Shown: positions 19,715-29,110, counted from the first letter of the stretch. The stretch: DNA of 64,000 nt from Bacteroidia bacterium (GCA_030431055.1 JAUIJA010000003.1:62001-126000); one strand, 5' to 3'. Numbers and translations are program-made. The notes: generated from the sequence alone by a model not told the origin.

Positions 19715-20977
19715 TTAGTTCAGTTTGAACGTAACTCTTCTTACTAACCTTCTTGCTTCAGCAGAATTTGCATCTACAGAAGTATCTTCACCTTGTGGCT
19801 TAATTGTCATTCTATTTGCATTAATTCCAGCTTTAGTAATTACATCTTTTACGTAATTAGCACGAGAAGCTGATAAGTTTTGATTATACTCAGAATTTCC
19901 AATTTCGTCAGCATAACCGTAAACGTCTGCTTTTTTAGATGGATTATTTCTCAAATAATTTGTAATAAAATTAATTGCATCGTATGAAGCAGCTGTTGGC
20001 TTACTTGAGTTAAAATCAAAATATACATTAATATAACCACCATTAATCATTTCTTCTAATGAAGTTCCAGATTGAGAAGAAGAATTTTCTTTCTTCATTT
20101 TTTCAATGTAAGCTTCAATTTGATCTGGAACACCATTTTTGTTCATATCAATTCCGCGACCTTTAGTATCAACGTCAATTCCAGTAATTGTATTTGGTTC
20201 AACATCAAAAGCATCAGCAACACCATCTTTATCAGTGTCATTTAATTTAACTTCTAAATCAGCTACTCTTTTTTCTAAAGCTTCATACATTTCTTGTAAT
20301 TCTGAATCTTCACTTACCCAGTCAGCATGTTTTTCATTTTTACCTAAGTAGATTGATAAACCTAAAGTTGCGTTATAAAGTGTTGAATTAAATCCTCTAT
20401 CTTCAGAAACCGCTGGATCTTCGTAACCATCAAAAGTATATTGTTGGTTTACATTGTTAATCATTGTAAAGTCAGCATTTAAAGCAATTCTGTTAGATAA
20501 TCTAAATTGAGCTGTTAAACCTAAAATAAAATTAGTCATGTCGTCATTACCATGAAACTTATCATTAGTCATAAATGAAAAACCAGCACCTGTATGAGCT
20601 TGAAGATTGATTGTATTAGTCCATTCTTCAAAATTCATTATTCTTCCTAAATTTACAACACCTTGTAAACTTGTTCTGTAATATTTTCCAGAAAATTCAA
20701 AAGATCCAGATTTGTTTTCAAAAGTATCTAAACCAAAATCTAATTTAAGACCAAATTTATTATTAAGCATATAACGTACACCTAAATCACCATGAATAAA
20801 ATTAGTATTTGCCGAATAGTAGTTTACAGAAAATGGAGCAGTAGGCTTACTTAAACCCGCATTTAAATCAATCGACCATCTGTTGTAATCAACAGTGTTT
20901 TTGTTTTGTTCTTCTTGTGCATTTAAACTTGCAATACTCAATACAGAAATTGAAAAAATTGTAATTAAATTTTTCAT
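19715..20977 (-). CDS. OmpA family outer membrane protein
   Basis: Signal peptide, beta-barrel N-terminus, DTDKDGVADAFD repeat, OmpA C-terminus (YGYADEIGNSEYNQNLSASRANYV). Confidence 0.92.
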   Translation of the reverse strand: MKNLITIFSISVLSIASLNAQEEQNKNTVDYNRWSIDLNAGLSKPTAPFSVNYYSANTNFIHGDLGVRYMLNNKFGLKLDFGLDTFENKSGSFEFSGKYYRTSLQGVVNLGRIMNFEEWTNTINLQAHTGAGFSFMTNDKFHGNDDMTNFILGLTAQFRLSNRIALNADFTMINNVNQQYTFDGYEDPAVSEDRGFNSTLYNATLGLSIYLGKNEKHADWVSEDSELQEMYEALEKRVADLEVKLNDTDKDGVADAFDVEPNTITGIDVDTKGRGIDMNKNGVPDQIEAYIEKMKKENSSSQSGTSLEEMINGGYINVYFDFNSSKPTAASYDAINFITNYLRNNPSKKADVYGYADEIGNSEYNQNLSASRANYVKDVITKAGINANRMTIKPQGEDTSVDANSAEARRLVRRVTFKLN

Positions 20978-21085
20978 TTATAACCTCTCTTTTTTTAAAA
21001 TTCTCTGCGAAATTAGCTATTTTTGTTATAATTCAAAACATTTAGTTGTAAAATATTTAGTATTAAAACATTACAAAATTGTAAA

Positions 21086-21484
21086 ATGAGATTTCATACA
21101 CGAAAATGGGTTAAACCCGAAGACTTAAATCCTAACGAAACATTATTTGGAGGACGCTTACTTGCTTGGATTGATGAAGAAGCAGCGCTTTATGCTATAA
21201 TTCAACTTGAAAATCAGCGTGTTGTTACTAAACATATGAGTGAAATTAACTTTATGTCTTCTGCAAAGCAAGGTGATATTATAGAGCTAGGTTTAGATGT
21301 TGTTAAATTCGGGAAAACGTCACTCACACTTCGTTGCGAAGCAAGAAATAAAATGACTCGAGAAACTATTTTAACTATAGATTCTATTACAATGGTTAAT
21401 TTAGATGAATTTGGAAAACCAAAAACACATGGTAAAATGGAAATAGAATTTGTAAAAGATAGATTGAAAAATAACGAAAGTTAA
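21086..21484 (+). CDS. acyl-CoA thioesterase (hotdog fold)
   Basis: NPNETLFGGRLLAWIDEEAALYA. Confidence 0.85.
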   Translation: MRFHTRKWVKPEDLNPNETLFGGRLLAWIDEEAALYAIIQLENQRVVTKHMSEINFMSSAKQGDIIELGLDVVKFGKTSLTLRCEARNKMTRETILTIDSITMVNLDEFGKPKTHGKMEIEFVKDRLKNNES

Positions 21485-22716
21485 TCTGAAATTACATTTT
21501 CTAACTCAAATAACTCCAAATCAAAATAAGCAACTGAGGCAATCACGTGATCTAAAATATCAGCCATTATATATTCATAGTTTTCCCAAACTTTATCTTT
21601 AGAAAAACAATAAATTTCCAACGGAATTCCTTTTTCTGTTGGTTGTAAATGGCGAATCATTAACATCATATCTTTATTAATTCCAGAATGATTTTGAACA
21701 TATTGTGTTAAATATTTTCTAAACAACCCAAGATTTGTTAAGTTTCTTCCGTTTATAATTACAGACTTATCGATAGCGTTTGCTGAATTAAATTTATCAA
21801 TATCTGCTTGACGATGTTCAATATAAGAAGTAAGATGTTGGATTTTTTTAAATTTTTCTAATTCTTCTGGAGTAACAAAGCGTACCGATTTTGAACGAAT
21901 TAATACGTGACGTTTAATTCTTCGTCCATCAGACTTTAACATTCCACGCCAGTTTCTAAAACTATCAGAAATTAAACTGTATGTAGGAATTGTTGTTGTT
22001 GTGTTATCAAAATTTCGAACTTTAACGGTTGCTAAGTTAATTTCAATTACATCTCCATCAGCCCCAAATTTCTCCATCGTAATCCAGTCGCCAATGCGAA
22101 CCATATCATTTACAGACACTGAAATACTTGCTACAAACCCTAAAATAGTATCTCTAAAAACTAAAATTATAATTGCTGAAATAGAACCAAAAGCAGCTAA
22201 AAATGTTGTTTCATCTATACTAAACAGAACAGATAAAAATGAGAAAGCACCGAACATCCAAAGCAAGATCATTATTACTTGAATGTAGCTATCAATTGGT
22301 TTATCGCTAAAACGTGGTTTTTCTTTTAGAAAATCTTTTAACGCATTAAAAACACTACGAATTATCCAAAGAGATAAAAATATAATGTAAATTTTAACGC
22401 CTTTTTCAAATAAAATTTCCCAGCGTGTAAAGTCTCTTAAAATTATAGGAACTGTTTTGAAAACAAACAATAACGGAACTAAATGTGCAATATATTTTGC
22501 TGTTTTATTTGAAACTAAAATATCATCGAATTTTGTTTTAGTTCTACTTGCCATAACAGACAAAGTATAGATTAGAATTCGTTTAAAAATATAATCTAAA
22601 AGAAAAGCTATTATGATTAAAACAATAGTATTTACAACCAAGTTTCCGTAAGAAGCTACGTTTTCTGAAAAACCAAACTCTAAAAAAAAATTATTTGCCC
22701 AATTGAATATTTGCAT
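21481..22716 (-). CDS. mechanosensitive ion channel family protein (MscS)
   Basis: VNDMVRIGDWITMEKFGADGDVIEINLATVKVRNFDNTTTTIPTYSLI. Confidence 0.9.
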   Translation of the reverse strand: MQIFNWANNFFLEFGFSENVASYGNLVVNTIVLIIIAFLLDYIFKRILIYTLSVMASRTKTKFDDILVSNKTAKYIAHLVPLLFVFKTVPIILRDFTRWEILFEKGVKIYIIFLSLWIIRSVFNALKDFLKEKPRFSDKPIDSYIQVIMILLWMFGAFSFLSVLFSIDETTFLAAFGSISAIIILVFRDTILGFVASISVSVNDMVRIGDWITMEKFGADGDVIEINLATVKVRNFDNTTTTIPTYSLISDSFRNWRGMLKSDGRRIKRHVLIRSKSVRFVTPEELEKFKKIQHLTSYIEHRQADIDKFNSANAIDKSVIINGRNLTNLGLFRKYLTQYVQNHSGINKDMMLMIRHLQPTEKGIPLEIYCFSKDKVWENYEYIMADILDHVIASVAYFDLELFELENVISD

Positions 22717-22998
22717 TTATGATAACTGACTTAAATATTTCTTTTCAATGTAAAATGTTCCAAAAGGTAGAACAGATGCAATACAGATTATAAAATATTT
22801 TTTAAAATCCCAATTCAATTCAAATTTTAATAAAGTAGCTATTGCAATATAGGCTAAAAACAAAACGCCATGCGCCATTCCAATATGTTTTACATACTCA
22901 GGATTTTCAAACATATATTTCATTGGCATAGCAAAAAATAATAATGCTAATAAAGAAAGACCTTCTAATAAGGCAATAATTTTAAAAAATTTTATCAT
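22717..22998 (-). CDS. DUF3817 membrane protein
   Basis: 93-aa ORF: ALLEGLSLLALLFFAMPMKYMF...AHGVLFLAYI. Confidence 0.75.
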   Translation of the reverse strand: MIKFFKIIALLEGLSLLALLFFAMPMKYMFENPEYVKHIGMAHGVLFLAYIAIATLLKFELNWDFKKYFIICIASVLPFGTFYIEKKYLSQLS

Positions 22999-23636
22999 GA
23001 TAATGCAGAATAAATGGCGTAGCCATAAATAACAAAACGAAATACTCGAAGCGAAGCAAATACAAAAAAGTGACGTTGTGGAAATTTAATCATTCCAGCA
23101 GCTAGACAAGCCATAGCAAATGGTAATGGAAGTAAAGCTCCAACGGCAATTAAAAATCCGCCCCATTTTTGCATATTGTTAATATGTTTAGACATTTTCC
23201 CTTCTAAATAATCATTTATCTTAGGAACTAAAAGCAACGTTCTTCCTTTGTAATAAGAAATAATTCCACCAGCTAATGATAAAACTGCTAATAATGTTAA
23301 ATAGAGTAGTGGAGTATCGGCGTTTTTTGTCCAAGCAATAAATATATCTGGAGGCAAAAGCCCTAAAAAACTTTCAGATATAAAAAACAAAGTAAATACA
23401 AAAGTATCGCTGTAATTTTGAGTTACATAAAGAAGCATATCATTTATGCTCATTACTTTATAGTTGACATACAGAAGTATTCCAACAAATATAGCAATAG
23501 GAATTAGTGCTTTTTTTGTGCTATTCCATATAAAAGCATAAAAACCAGTATATTTATAATACTGATGTAATAAACGAGCTCTTGATTTTTTTTGTTTTTG
23601 CATTAATTTTGAATTACAAAATATTTGATTGGGCAA
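22995..23636 (-). CDS. VTT/DedA-like membrane protein (YqaA-like)
   Basis: FISESFLGLLPPDIFIAW...GGFLIAVGALLPLPFAMACLAAGMIKFP. Confidence 0.75.
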   Translation of the reverse strand: MPNQIFCNSKLMQKQKKSRARLLHQYYKYTGFYAFIWNSTKKALIPIAIFVGILLYVNYKVMSINDMLLYVTQNYSDTFVFTLFFISESFLGLLPPDIFIAWTKNADTPLLYLTLLAVLSLAGGIISYYKGRTLLLVPKINDYLEGKMSKHINNMQKWGGFLIAVGALLPLPFAMACLAAGMIKFPQRHFFVFASLRVFRFVIYGYAIYSALS

Positions 23637-23708
23637 ACTTATTAAAACATAATCACTATTTTAGTTAAAAAATAGATAAAGCTTTTAAAAATTATGTAAA
23701 ATAGACTG

Positions 23709-24071
23709 TTAAAAGTTTAGAAATGCTTCGTTATAAGCTTTAATATCTAATACGTTGTTTTTTTTCGTCAAATCAGTAAGTAAAGACAAATAATATTCAA
23801 AACTTTCTAAATCGTTATTTTCAGAGAATTTTGCAGTTGATTCTTCAGAATCTTCATCTAAATCTTCAGGAATACTAACTAAAAACGCTTGATTTGAAGC
23901 AAGATGTTCGTAAGCTAAACGCAAAGATTTTGTTACTGTAGGAATTTTTTCTTCAAGAGAATATTCACGAATTTGCTTTAAGCTTTCAATAATGTCATCG
24001 ACGTCAAATTTGTCTTGTAATAAATTCTTTTGAATTTTCTCTATTAGCTTAATCGCGTATTTATTTTCCAT
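23709..24071 (-). CDS. conserved hypothetical protein
   Basis: 120-aa ORF. Confidence 0.65.
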   Translation of the reverse strand: MENKYAIKLIEKIQKNLLQDKFDVDDIIESLKQIREYSLEEKIPTVTKSLRLAYEHLASNQAFLVSIPEDLDEDSEESTAKFSENNDLESFEYYLSLLTDLTKKNNVLDIKAYNEAFLNF

Positions 24072-24151
24072 GGTAGTTAAGTTTATGTTTGCAAAGCTAA
24101 TTTAATTTTGATTTAAGTGCAATATTTGTTATCATTTTAATTGCATAGCAT

Positions 24152-24179
24152 TTGATTTATAATTTACAGTATGTAATTT
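24152..24179 (+). repeat. left dif-like Xer site
   Basis: TTGATTTATAA-TTTACA-GTATGTAATTT; shares TTATAATTTACA and TATGTAA with the right site. Confidence 0.7.
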
Positions 24180-24216
24180 AAAAACGACATTTTTGGGATT
24201 ATTAAAACCCTAAAAA

Positions 24217-24525
24217 ATGTTAAAACACGCTAAAAAAGAAAATCCAACTTTGGAGCAGTTGGTAGCTTTTAATTCTTCAAGTTATTACACTCATTATTCA
24301 ACCGCAAATTTTCAAAGAAAGTACCGCAAACATTTTAAATTCTCTTTACTTTCTGATTGTTTGTTTTCTATTACTTCAAAAGCTACTAAACATAGTTTAA
24401 AAATTGAGGTTCAAGAAAATAATTATTTCAGATTGTCATCTACTAAAAAAGGGGTTGTTTGTGATGTTTGCGCTTTATCTACTCGTGAACTCGTTGAAAA
24501 AATCATTTATCACGAATTAATTTAA
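24217..24525 (+). CDS. hypothetical protein of the element
   Basis: 102-aa ORF, ATG start, first gene inside left site. Confidence 0.6.
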   Translation: MLKHAKKENPTLEQLVAFNSSSYYTHYSTANFQRKYRKHFKFSLLSDCLFSITSKATKHSLKIEVQENNYFRLSSTKKGVVCDVCALSTRELVEKIIYHELI

Positions 24526-24536
24526 TACGATTTTAT

Positions 24537-24950
24537 ATGAAAATGTTAATCATTAGAACCGCACAAAACGAGGTTCAAACAATCGGGCACGCTTTAATTT
24601 TAGATAATTCGGGACAAAGACTTGAAACGTTTACAACATTAGAATTACCATTTATAAATAATTTCCGCAAAATTTCGTGTATTCCTCCAGGAGAGTACAA
24701 GGTTAAAAAACGCTTTTCTAAGAAGTTTGGCAACCATTTTCACGTGCTTGACGTTAAGGGGCGTGATTTTATTTTGATACACAAAGGGAATTATTACACA
24801 CAAACAAAGGGATGTATTTTGTTAGGTCGTGAGCATAAATACATAAACAACGATAACGTTTTAGACGTGTCGCAAAGTGCTTATTCTATGGCTTTATTAA
24901 ATCGTATTGCGCCAATTTATTTTACTCTTAAAATTGTTGAATTATGGTAA
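24537..24950 (+). CDS. DUF5675-like protein
   Basis: TLELPFINNFRKISCIPPGEYKVKKRFSKKFGNHFHVLDVKGRDFILIHKGNYYTQTKGCILLG. Confidence 0.75.
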   Translation: MKMLIIRTAQNEVQTIGHALILDNSGQRLETFTTLELPFINNFRKISCIPPGEYKVKKRFSKKFGNHFHVLDVKGRDFILIHKGNYYTQTKGCILLGREHKYINNDNVLDVSQSAYSMALLNRIAPIYFTLKIVELW

Positions 24951-25135
24951 ATAGTTATATGAGTAAAGAAGAGAAACGCTATTGCGTAGAATGGTTGAAA
25001 CTTGAAATTGCTTCAATAGAATATGAGTTGGAATGTTTTAGGTATGGCGGTTTAGTGTCAAAACCCATTTCAGTTTTAGAGGAAGAGCTCGAGCAGTATA
25101 AAAGTTTATTAAAACACGCTTTAAAACGCAAGTAA
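24944..25135 (+). CDS. hypothetical small protein
   Basis: 63-aa ORF overlapping the preceding stop codon (ATGGTAA). Confidence 0.5.
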   Translation: MVNSYMSKEEKRYCVEWLKLEIASIEYELECFRYGGLVSKPISVLEEELEQYKSLLKHALKRK

Positions 25136-25185
25136 CTAAGTATTGGTTTATTTAAGTTCGGACAATTCAAAATCTTTAAAAAGCA

Positions 25186-26241
25186 ATGGAAAATCTTTAT
25201 TATTCAGTACCCGCTTTTAGTTTAACGCCGTCAAAGTTGGTATTATATTCAAAAAATTTCAAACGTTCTTTAAATTCTAATACGCCTTATGATCCATTTG
25301 TAAAAAATGGTATAAGTCGCAGAATCTCAAATTTGCAAAAATCTGAAAATGGTAAGATTTCAAGGTTTCACAATTTTCAAATTTCAATACAAGCAAGAAA
25401 AAACCTATTTGATAAAATTAACTGGTTGTATTTTATGTCAAAATCAAGGCACAAAAAAACCGTATCGGGCAAAGATATTTACAACTTTCGAATTAATTTT
25501 ATAACATTGACTTTACCAAGTAAGCAAGAGCATAACACGGCTACGATAACAAATGAGTGTTTTAATCAATTTTTAACCGAATTGCGTGAAAAATACAATT
25601 TAGAAAACTACGTTTGGCGTTTAGAGTTTCAAAAAAACGGGAATGTGCATTATCATTTAGTTACTGATGTTTATTTGGATTATTACGTTTTATTAAAAAA
25701 TTGGAATAGAATTTTGTCTAAATTGGGATATGTTCAAAAGTATGCGGAAAAACATAGTTTAATGTCTTTAAGTGATTACGTTAAGGAATATTCTAATAAT
25801 AATAAAATAGATTTTGAGGTTTTAAAAAAGCGTTATATTAAGGGAAAGGCGTTAAAGTGGAAAGTGCCAAATACTGTTGATGTTAAGAGCGTTTTAGGTC
25901 AGAAAAAAATAGCTTTTTACATTTCAAAATATTTCGGTAAAGGCTCTGAAAAAGGCCCTAAAAAAAACGTTCTCGATAATGAGGAAAATAGTAAAGGGCT
26001 TCGTTTGTGGTTTTGTTCCCGCTCACTTTCAAAACTTAAAAAAATTGTTGATTTTGTTCCCGCTTTTGATATTGATTTGATTTCGTTAATATCGGGGTGT
26101 AAGGATGTTTTTAAAATAATTCACGATTATTGTACTGTTTTTTATTATTCGGCTTCTTTACTTACTGATAAAGCGAAATCGATAGTAAATAAATTACTGC
26201 GTCAATATGCTATTTCATTAGATTATAAACCCGCAATTTGA
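25186..26241 (+). CDS. rolling-circle replication initiator (HUH endonuclease)
   Basis: FITLTLP (motif I), VHYHLV HUH motif (H155/H157), YISKYFGK YxxxY motif (Y245/Y249). Confidence 0.85.
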   Translation: MENLYYSVPAFSLTPSKLVLYSKNFKRSLNSNTPYDPFVKNGISRRISNLQKSENGKISRFHNFQISIQARKNLFDKINWLYFMSKSRHKKTVSGKDIYNFRINFITLTLPSKQEHNTATITNECFNQFLTELREKYNLENYVWRLEFQKNGNVHYHLVTDVYLDYYVLLKNWNRILSKLGYVQKYAEKHSLMSLSDYVKEYSNNNKIDFEVLKKRYIKGKALKWKVPNTVDVKSVLGQKKIAFYISKYFGKGSEKGPKKNVLDNEENSKGLRLWFCSRSLSKLKKIVDFVPAFDIDLISLISGCKDVFKIIHDYCTVFYYSASLLTDKAKSIVNKLLRQYAISLDYKPAI

Positions 26242-26246
26242 TTTAT

Positions 26247-26525
26247 ATGGCTCGAGCATATAATTATAAATTTCAGAAAATAAAGCCCGTCATATTGTTT
26301 ATTTGGGAGTATCGTTGTTATGTTTGCGGTCATCAAAACACACGAAATCACGTACACCATTTTAACGAAAATCCTCACGATAACGGAGCGCATAATTTAA
26401 TGGTGCTTTGTGATATTCATCATAAAATGATACATAAAAATATTATTATCGATGAGATACAATACACGGATGAAGTCGCTCGTCAGTTGTGGGCGCTTGA
26501 CGAACTCTGGAAAAAATTAGGTTGA
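26247..26525 (+). CDS. HNH endonuclease-like protein
   Basis: YRCYVCGHQNTRNHVHHFNENPHDNGAHNLMVLCDIHHKMIH; ORF track opens at 26238. Confidence 0.85.
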   Translation: MARAYNYKFQKIKPVILFIWEYRCYVCGHQNTRNHVHHFNENPHDNGAHNLMVLCDIHHKMIHKNIIIDEIQYTDEVARQLWALDELWKKLG

Positions 26526-26627
26526 GTTTTATTAAGTAAAGTAAAGTTTAATAATATAGAGTAATACTTTTAGTATTATGATCTATATTATTTTATTGTT
26601 TTATAGTTTATTATTTATTTACATTTC

Positions 26628-26960
26628 GTTCCCTTTGGTTAAAGATTGTTTTAATTATTTATTATTTATTGATTGTATTATTATTGTTTATTGTATTGTA
26701 TGTATTGTATATGTAGTGTATGTAGAGTATATGTAGAGTATATGTAGAATAAGTATAGTATTATAAGTAGTTATTGAATTGCTTCTCATTTTGTTCCCTT
26801 TGGTTAAAGATTGTTTTAGTTATTTGATTGTATTATAGTAGTTATTTAGTAGTTATTGAGTAGTTATATAGTAGTAATAGAGTAGAAGTATTGAATATGT
26901 AGAATAAGTATAGTTATTGTAGTTTTGTTCTCATATCGTTTCCCTTCGGTTAAAAATTTT
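26628..26960 (+). repeat. three direct repeats GTTCCCTTTGGTTAAAGATTGTTTTA
   Basis: Identical 26-mers at 26628-26653 and 26793-26818; diverged third copy at 26938-26960. Confidence 0.85.
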
Positions 26961-27013
26961 GATAAAAAAGAAGAATAAAATTGAATAATGAATAAATAAT
27001 GTAGATTTGTAGA

Positions 27014-27112
27014 ATGAATATTGATAATGAATTTGTAAAATTTGTCTTAACTGTAATCTTTTGGTTATTTGGTTTGTATTTATATGGCAAAGCTTTTAAA
27101 AATAAAAAATAG
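27014..27112 (+). CDS. putative small single-pass membrane protein (32 aa)
   Basis: MNIDNEFVKFVLTVIFWLFGLYLYGKAFKNKK*; too short for the ORF track. Confidence 0.45.
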   Translation: MNIDNEFVKFVLTVIFWLFGLYLYGKAFKNKK

Positions 27113-27659
27113 TTTTACTCGCTTCGCTCGTTCGCTTCGCTCACTCGCTTGACTCGTCGTGCTTCCAGAAAAAAACAAAGTTTTTTTAATTAATACGTGC
27201 TTTCAATCGGTCTCTCTCCGTTCGTTCATTTAGTTTCATTCCTCACTTTCAGTCGTTTTGAAAAAACTCCGTTTTCGTTCGTCTTTTCACTCATTACCTT
27301 ACTGCGTTCGTCGTGCTTCCTGCTTGCTTACTCATTTTATTCGCTCCGCAAGTCAGCCCTTATTTTAAGGGTGCGCTTACTGTTCCCTCAATTCGTTTTG
27401 GTTTAATAGTTCGGCTCGTTTCCCTCGCCTTTTTAAATCGGGAAAACTCACGTTTCACGCTCACACGCCCCGCCGTGTCGTTTCACTTTTACGGCTCTCG
27501 CCGTGTGGTTTCGGTTACATTCCACCCGCGCACCGCCCGTGCGTTCCTCGTGCTTTGCACTGCGTTACTTCGGGGTGCTTAATCAAGCAACCAATTATTT
27601 ATATTTAAAGGCATAAAAAATAAAAAAATTACAGCAAGTTTAAGCTATGTTCAACATCG

Positions 27660-27699
27660 CCGACAAGGGTATACAAAGCGCATAAATGCGCCCTTGCGG
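27660..27699. other. strong hairpin in the element's non-coding region
   Basis: CCG-a-CAAGGG-tatacaaa-GCGCAT-aa-ATGCG-CCCTTG-CGG. Confidence 0.65.
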
Positions 27700-28198
27700 A
27701 CTTGTTTCACGTCGCTTGGCTTTTTGGCTTTCTTTTTTTATTGTTTTTTTCTTTGCCTTTAAATATGCGTTTATTCACAGTCAATCCAGCCGTTATCCGT
27801 CATCAAATCCTTACGTCAAATAAATTTCAGCTTCAATCGCTTGGCTCTTCTTTGCGTTTAGAGTTAGAAAAATTACCCGTTACGCCTTGCAATGCAAATT
27901 ATCGTTATATGCTTTTGCGTTTACTTCGTTTTGCTCGTCAAGTTTACATTGCTCGTTATCTGCGGTAAATTGTAAACCGATTTTTTAAAATCTCGCACCG
28001 ATTTTGCCGATTAAGAATATTTTAGTCGATTTTTTTAATATTATCGGTTATTTGTCGGCTTAGTGTTTCACTATACTTGCTTATTTGCGTTTGATTTTAA
28101 CGCCAAAATTAAGCCGTATTTCGATTTTTTTTATTTTTTGATACTTTGATATATTTTTTTTTATATCTTCGCTTAAAATTAATTTATTACGTTTTTTT

Positions 28199-28387
28199 AT
28201 GAAATCAAGTTTTTTAGCAACTACTTTAACGGGTTTAGTAGGTATTGGAACGAGCGGAGCGGTCGAGGTTGCTTCTAATATTGACCCAACACCTATACAA
28301 GAGGGGGCAACGTTGTTAACTCAGTTAGTTATTTTGGTGGTTACGATTATTAATTTGTTTAAAAGAAAAAAGACACAAACAACTTAA
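28199..28387 (+). CDS. small membrane protein (62 aa), coat-like or holin-like
   Basis: Hydrophobic N-terminus, TM segment LLTQLVILVVTIINLF and basic tail KRKK. Confidence 0.65.
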   Translation: MKSSFLATTLTGLVGIGTSGAVEVASNIDPTPIQEGATLLTQLVILVVTIINLFKRKKTQTT

Positions 28388-28399
28388 AATCAATCTATT

Positions 28400-29083
28400 A
28401 TGGCAAAAGTAAAATTTGGTATGATGATGACCGACGCAAGCGGTAAATTAGGCGGGCACGTTTTCGCAAAAAATCGTGGCGGGTCATACGTTCGTACAAA
28501 AGGTATTCCTTCAAATCCTCAAACGTCAGCACAGATGAATGTTCGAGGTATTTTCGCAAGTATTTCGAGTGCTTGGGCGTCGCTTACAGAAGCACAGAGA
28601 AACTCTTTCCGTGGTTTTGTTTCTGATTATGCTCGTACTGATATTTTCGGAGATTTAAGAAACCCGTCGGGGAAATCGTTGTATCAGCGTTTAAATCAAA
28701 ATTTAGCAATTTCGGGTCAAACGTTGTTAAATGAATGTGTTTCGCCCGTGGAGGTTCCATTTGCTAATTTATCAAGTGCGGACGGCGTTGTTTCAACTAC
28801 TCAATTTGATATTGAGACGGTTGGCGATACTACGGGGAGTAAATTGGTAATTTGGGCAACTCCGTCAATGTCTCAAGGTAAAAAATTCGTTAAAAACGAC
28901 TTACGTCAGTTGTCAGTTGTGAATGGTGGCTCGGCGGTTACAACTGATATTTGGGCGGATTATGTGGCTAAATTTGGTACTCCAGCGGTGGACGCTAATA
29001 TTTATATTGGTATTCGTGTTGTAAACGCTAATGGTCAAGCTTCGCCTTTAGAGGTTGTAAAGGCTACTATTGTAAACGCTTAA
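28400..29083 (+). CDS. DUF6266-like protein, candidate virion protein (copy 1, 227 aa)
   Basis: GMMMTDASGKLGGHVFAKNRGGSYVR...AWASLTEAQRNSF. Confidence 0.7.
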   Translation: MAKVKFGMMMTDASGKLGGHVFAKNRGGSYVRTKGIPSNPQTSAQMNVRGIFASISSAWASLTEAQRNSFRGFVSDYARTDIFGDLRNPSGKSLYQRLNQNLAISGQTLLNECVSPVEVPFANLSSADGVVSTTQFDIETVGDTTGSKLVIWATPSMSQGKKFVKNDLRQLSVVNGGSAVTTDIWADYVAKFGTPAVDANIYIGIRVVNANGQASPLEVVKATIVNA

Positions 29084-29110
29084 GTTTTAATTATTTTTTT
29101 GGTGTATATT

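Noticed and set aside
26660-26930. Possible CRISPR array or tandem satellite
   Set aside because: Only three repeat copies, spacers are low-complexity and mutually similar, and no cas genes are present.
27197-27968. Three + strand ORFs (27197-27406, 27313-27582, 27702-27968) in the element
   Set aside because: Overlapping, compositionally driven by the pyrimidine-rich block, no recognisable motifs. The 67-aa frame from ATG 27764 is the only one I would still keep under watch.
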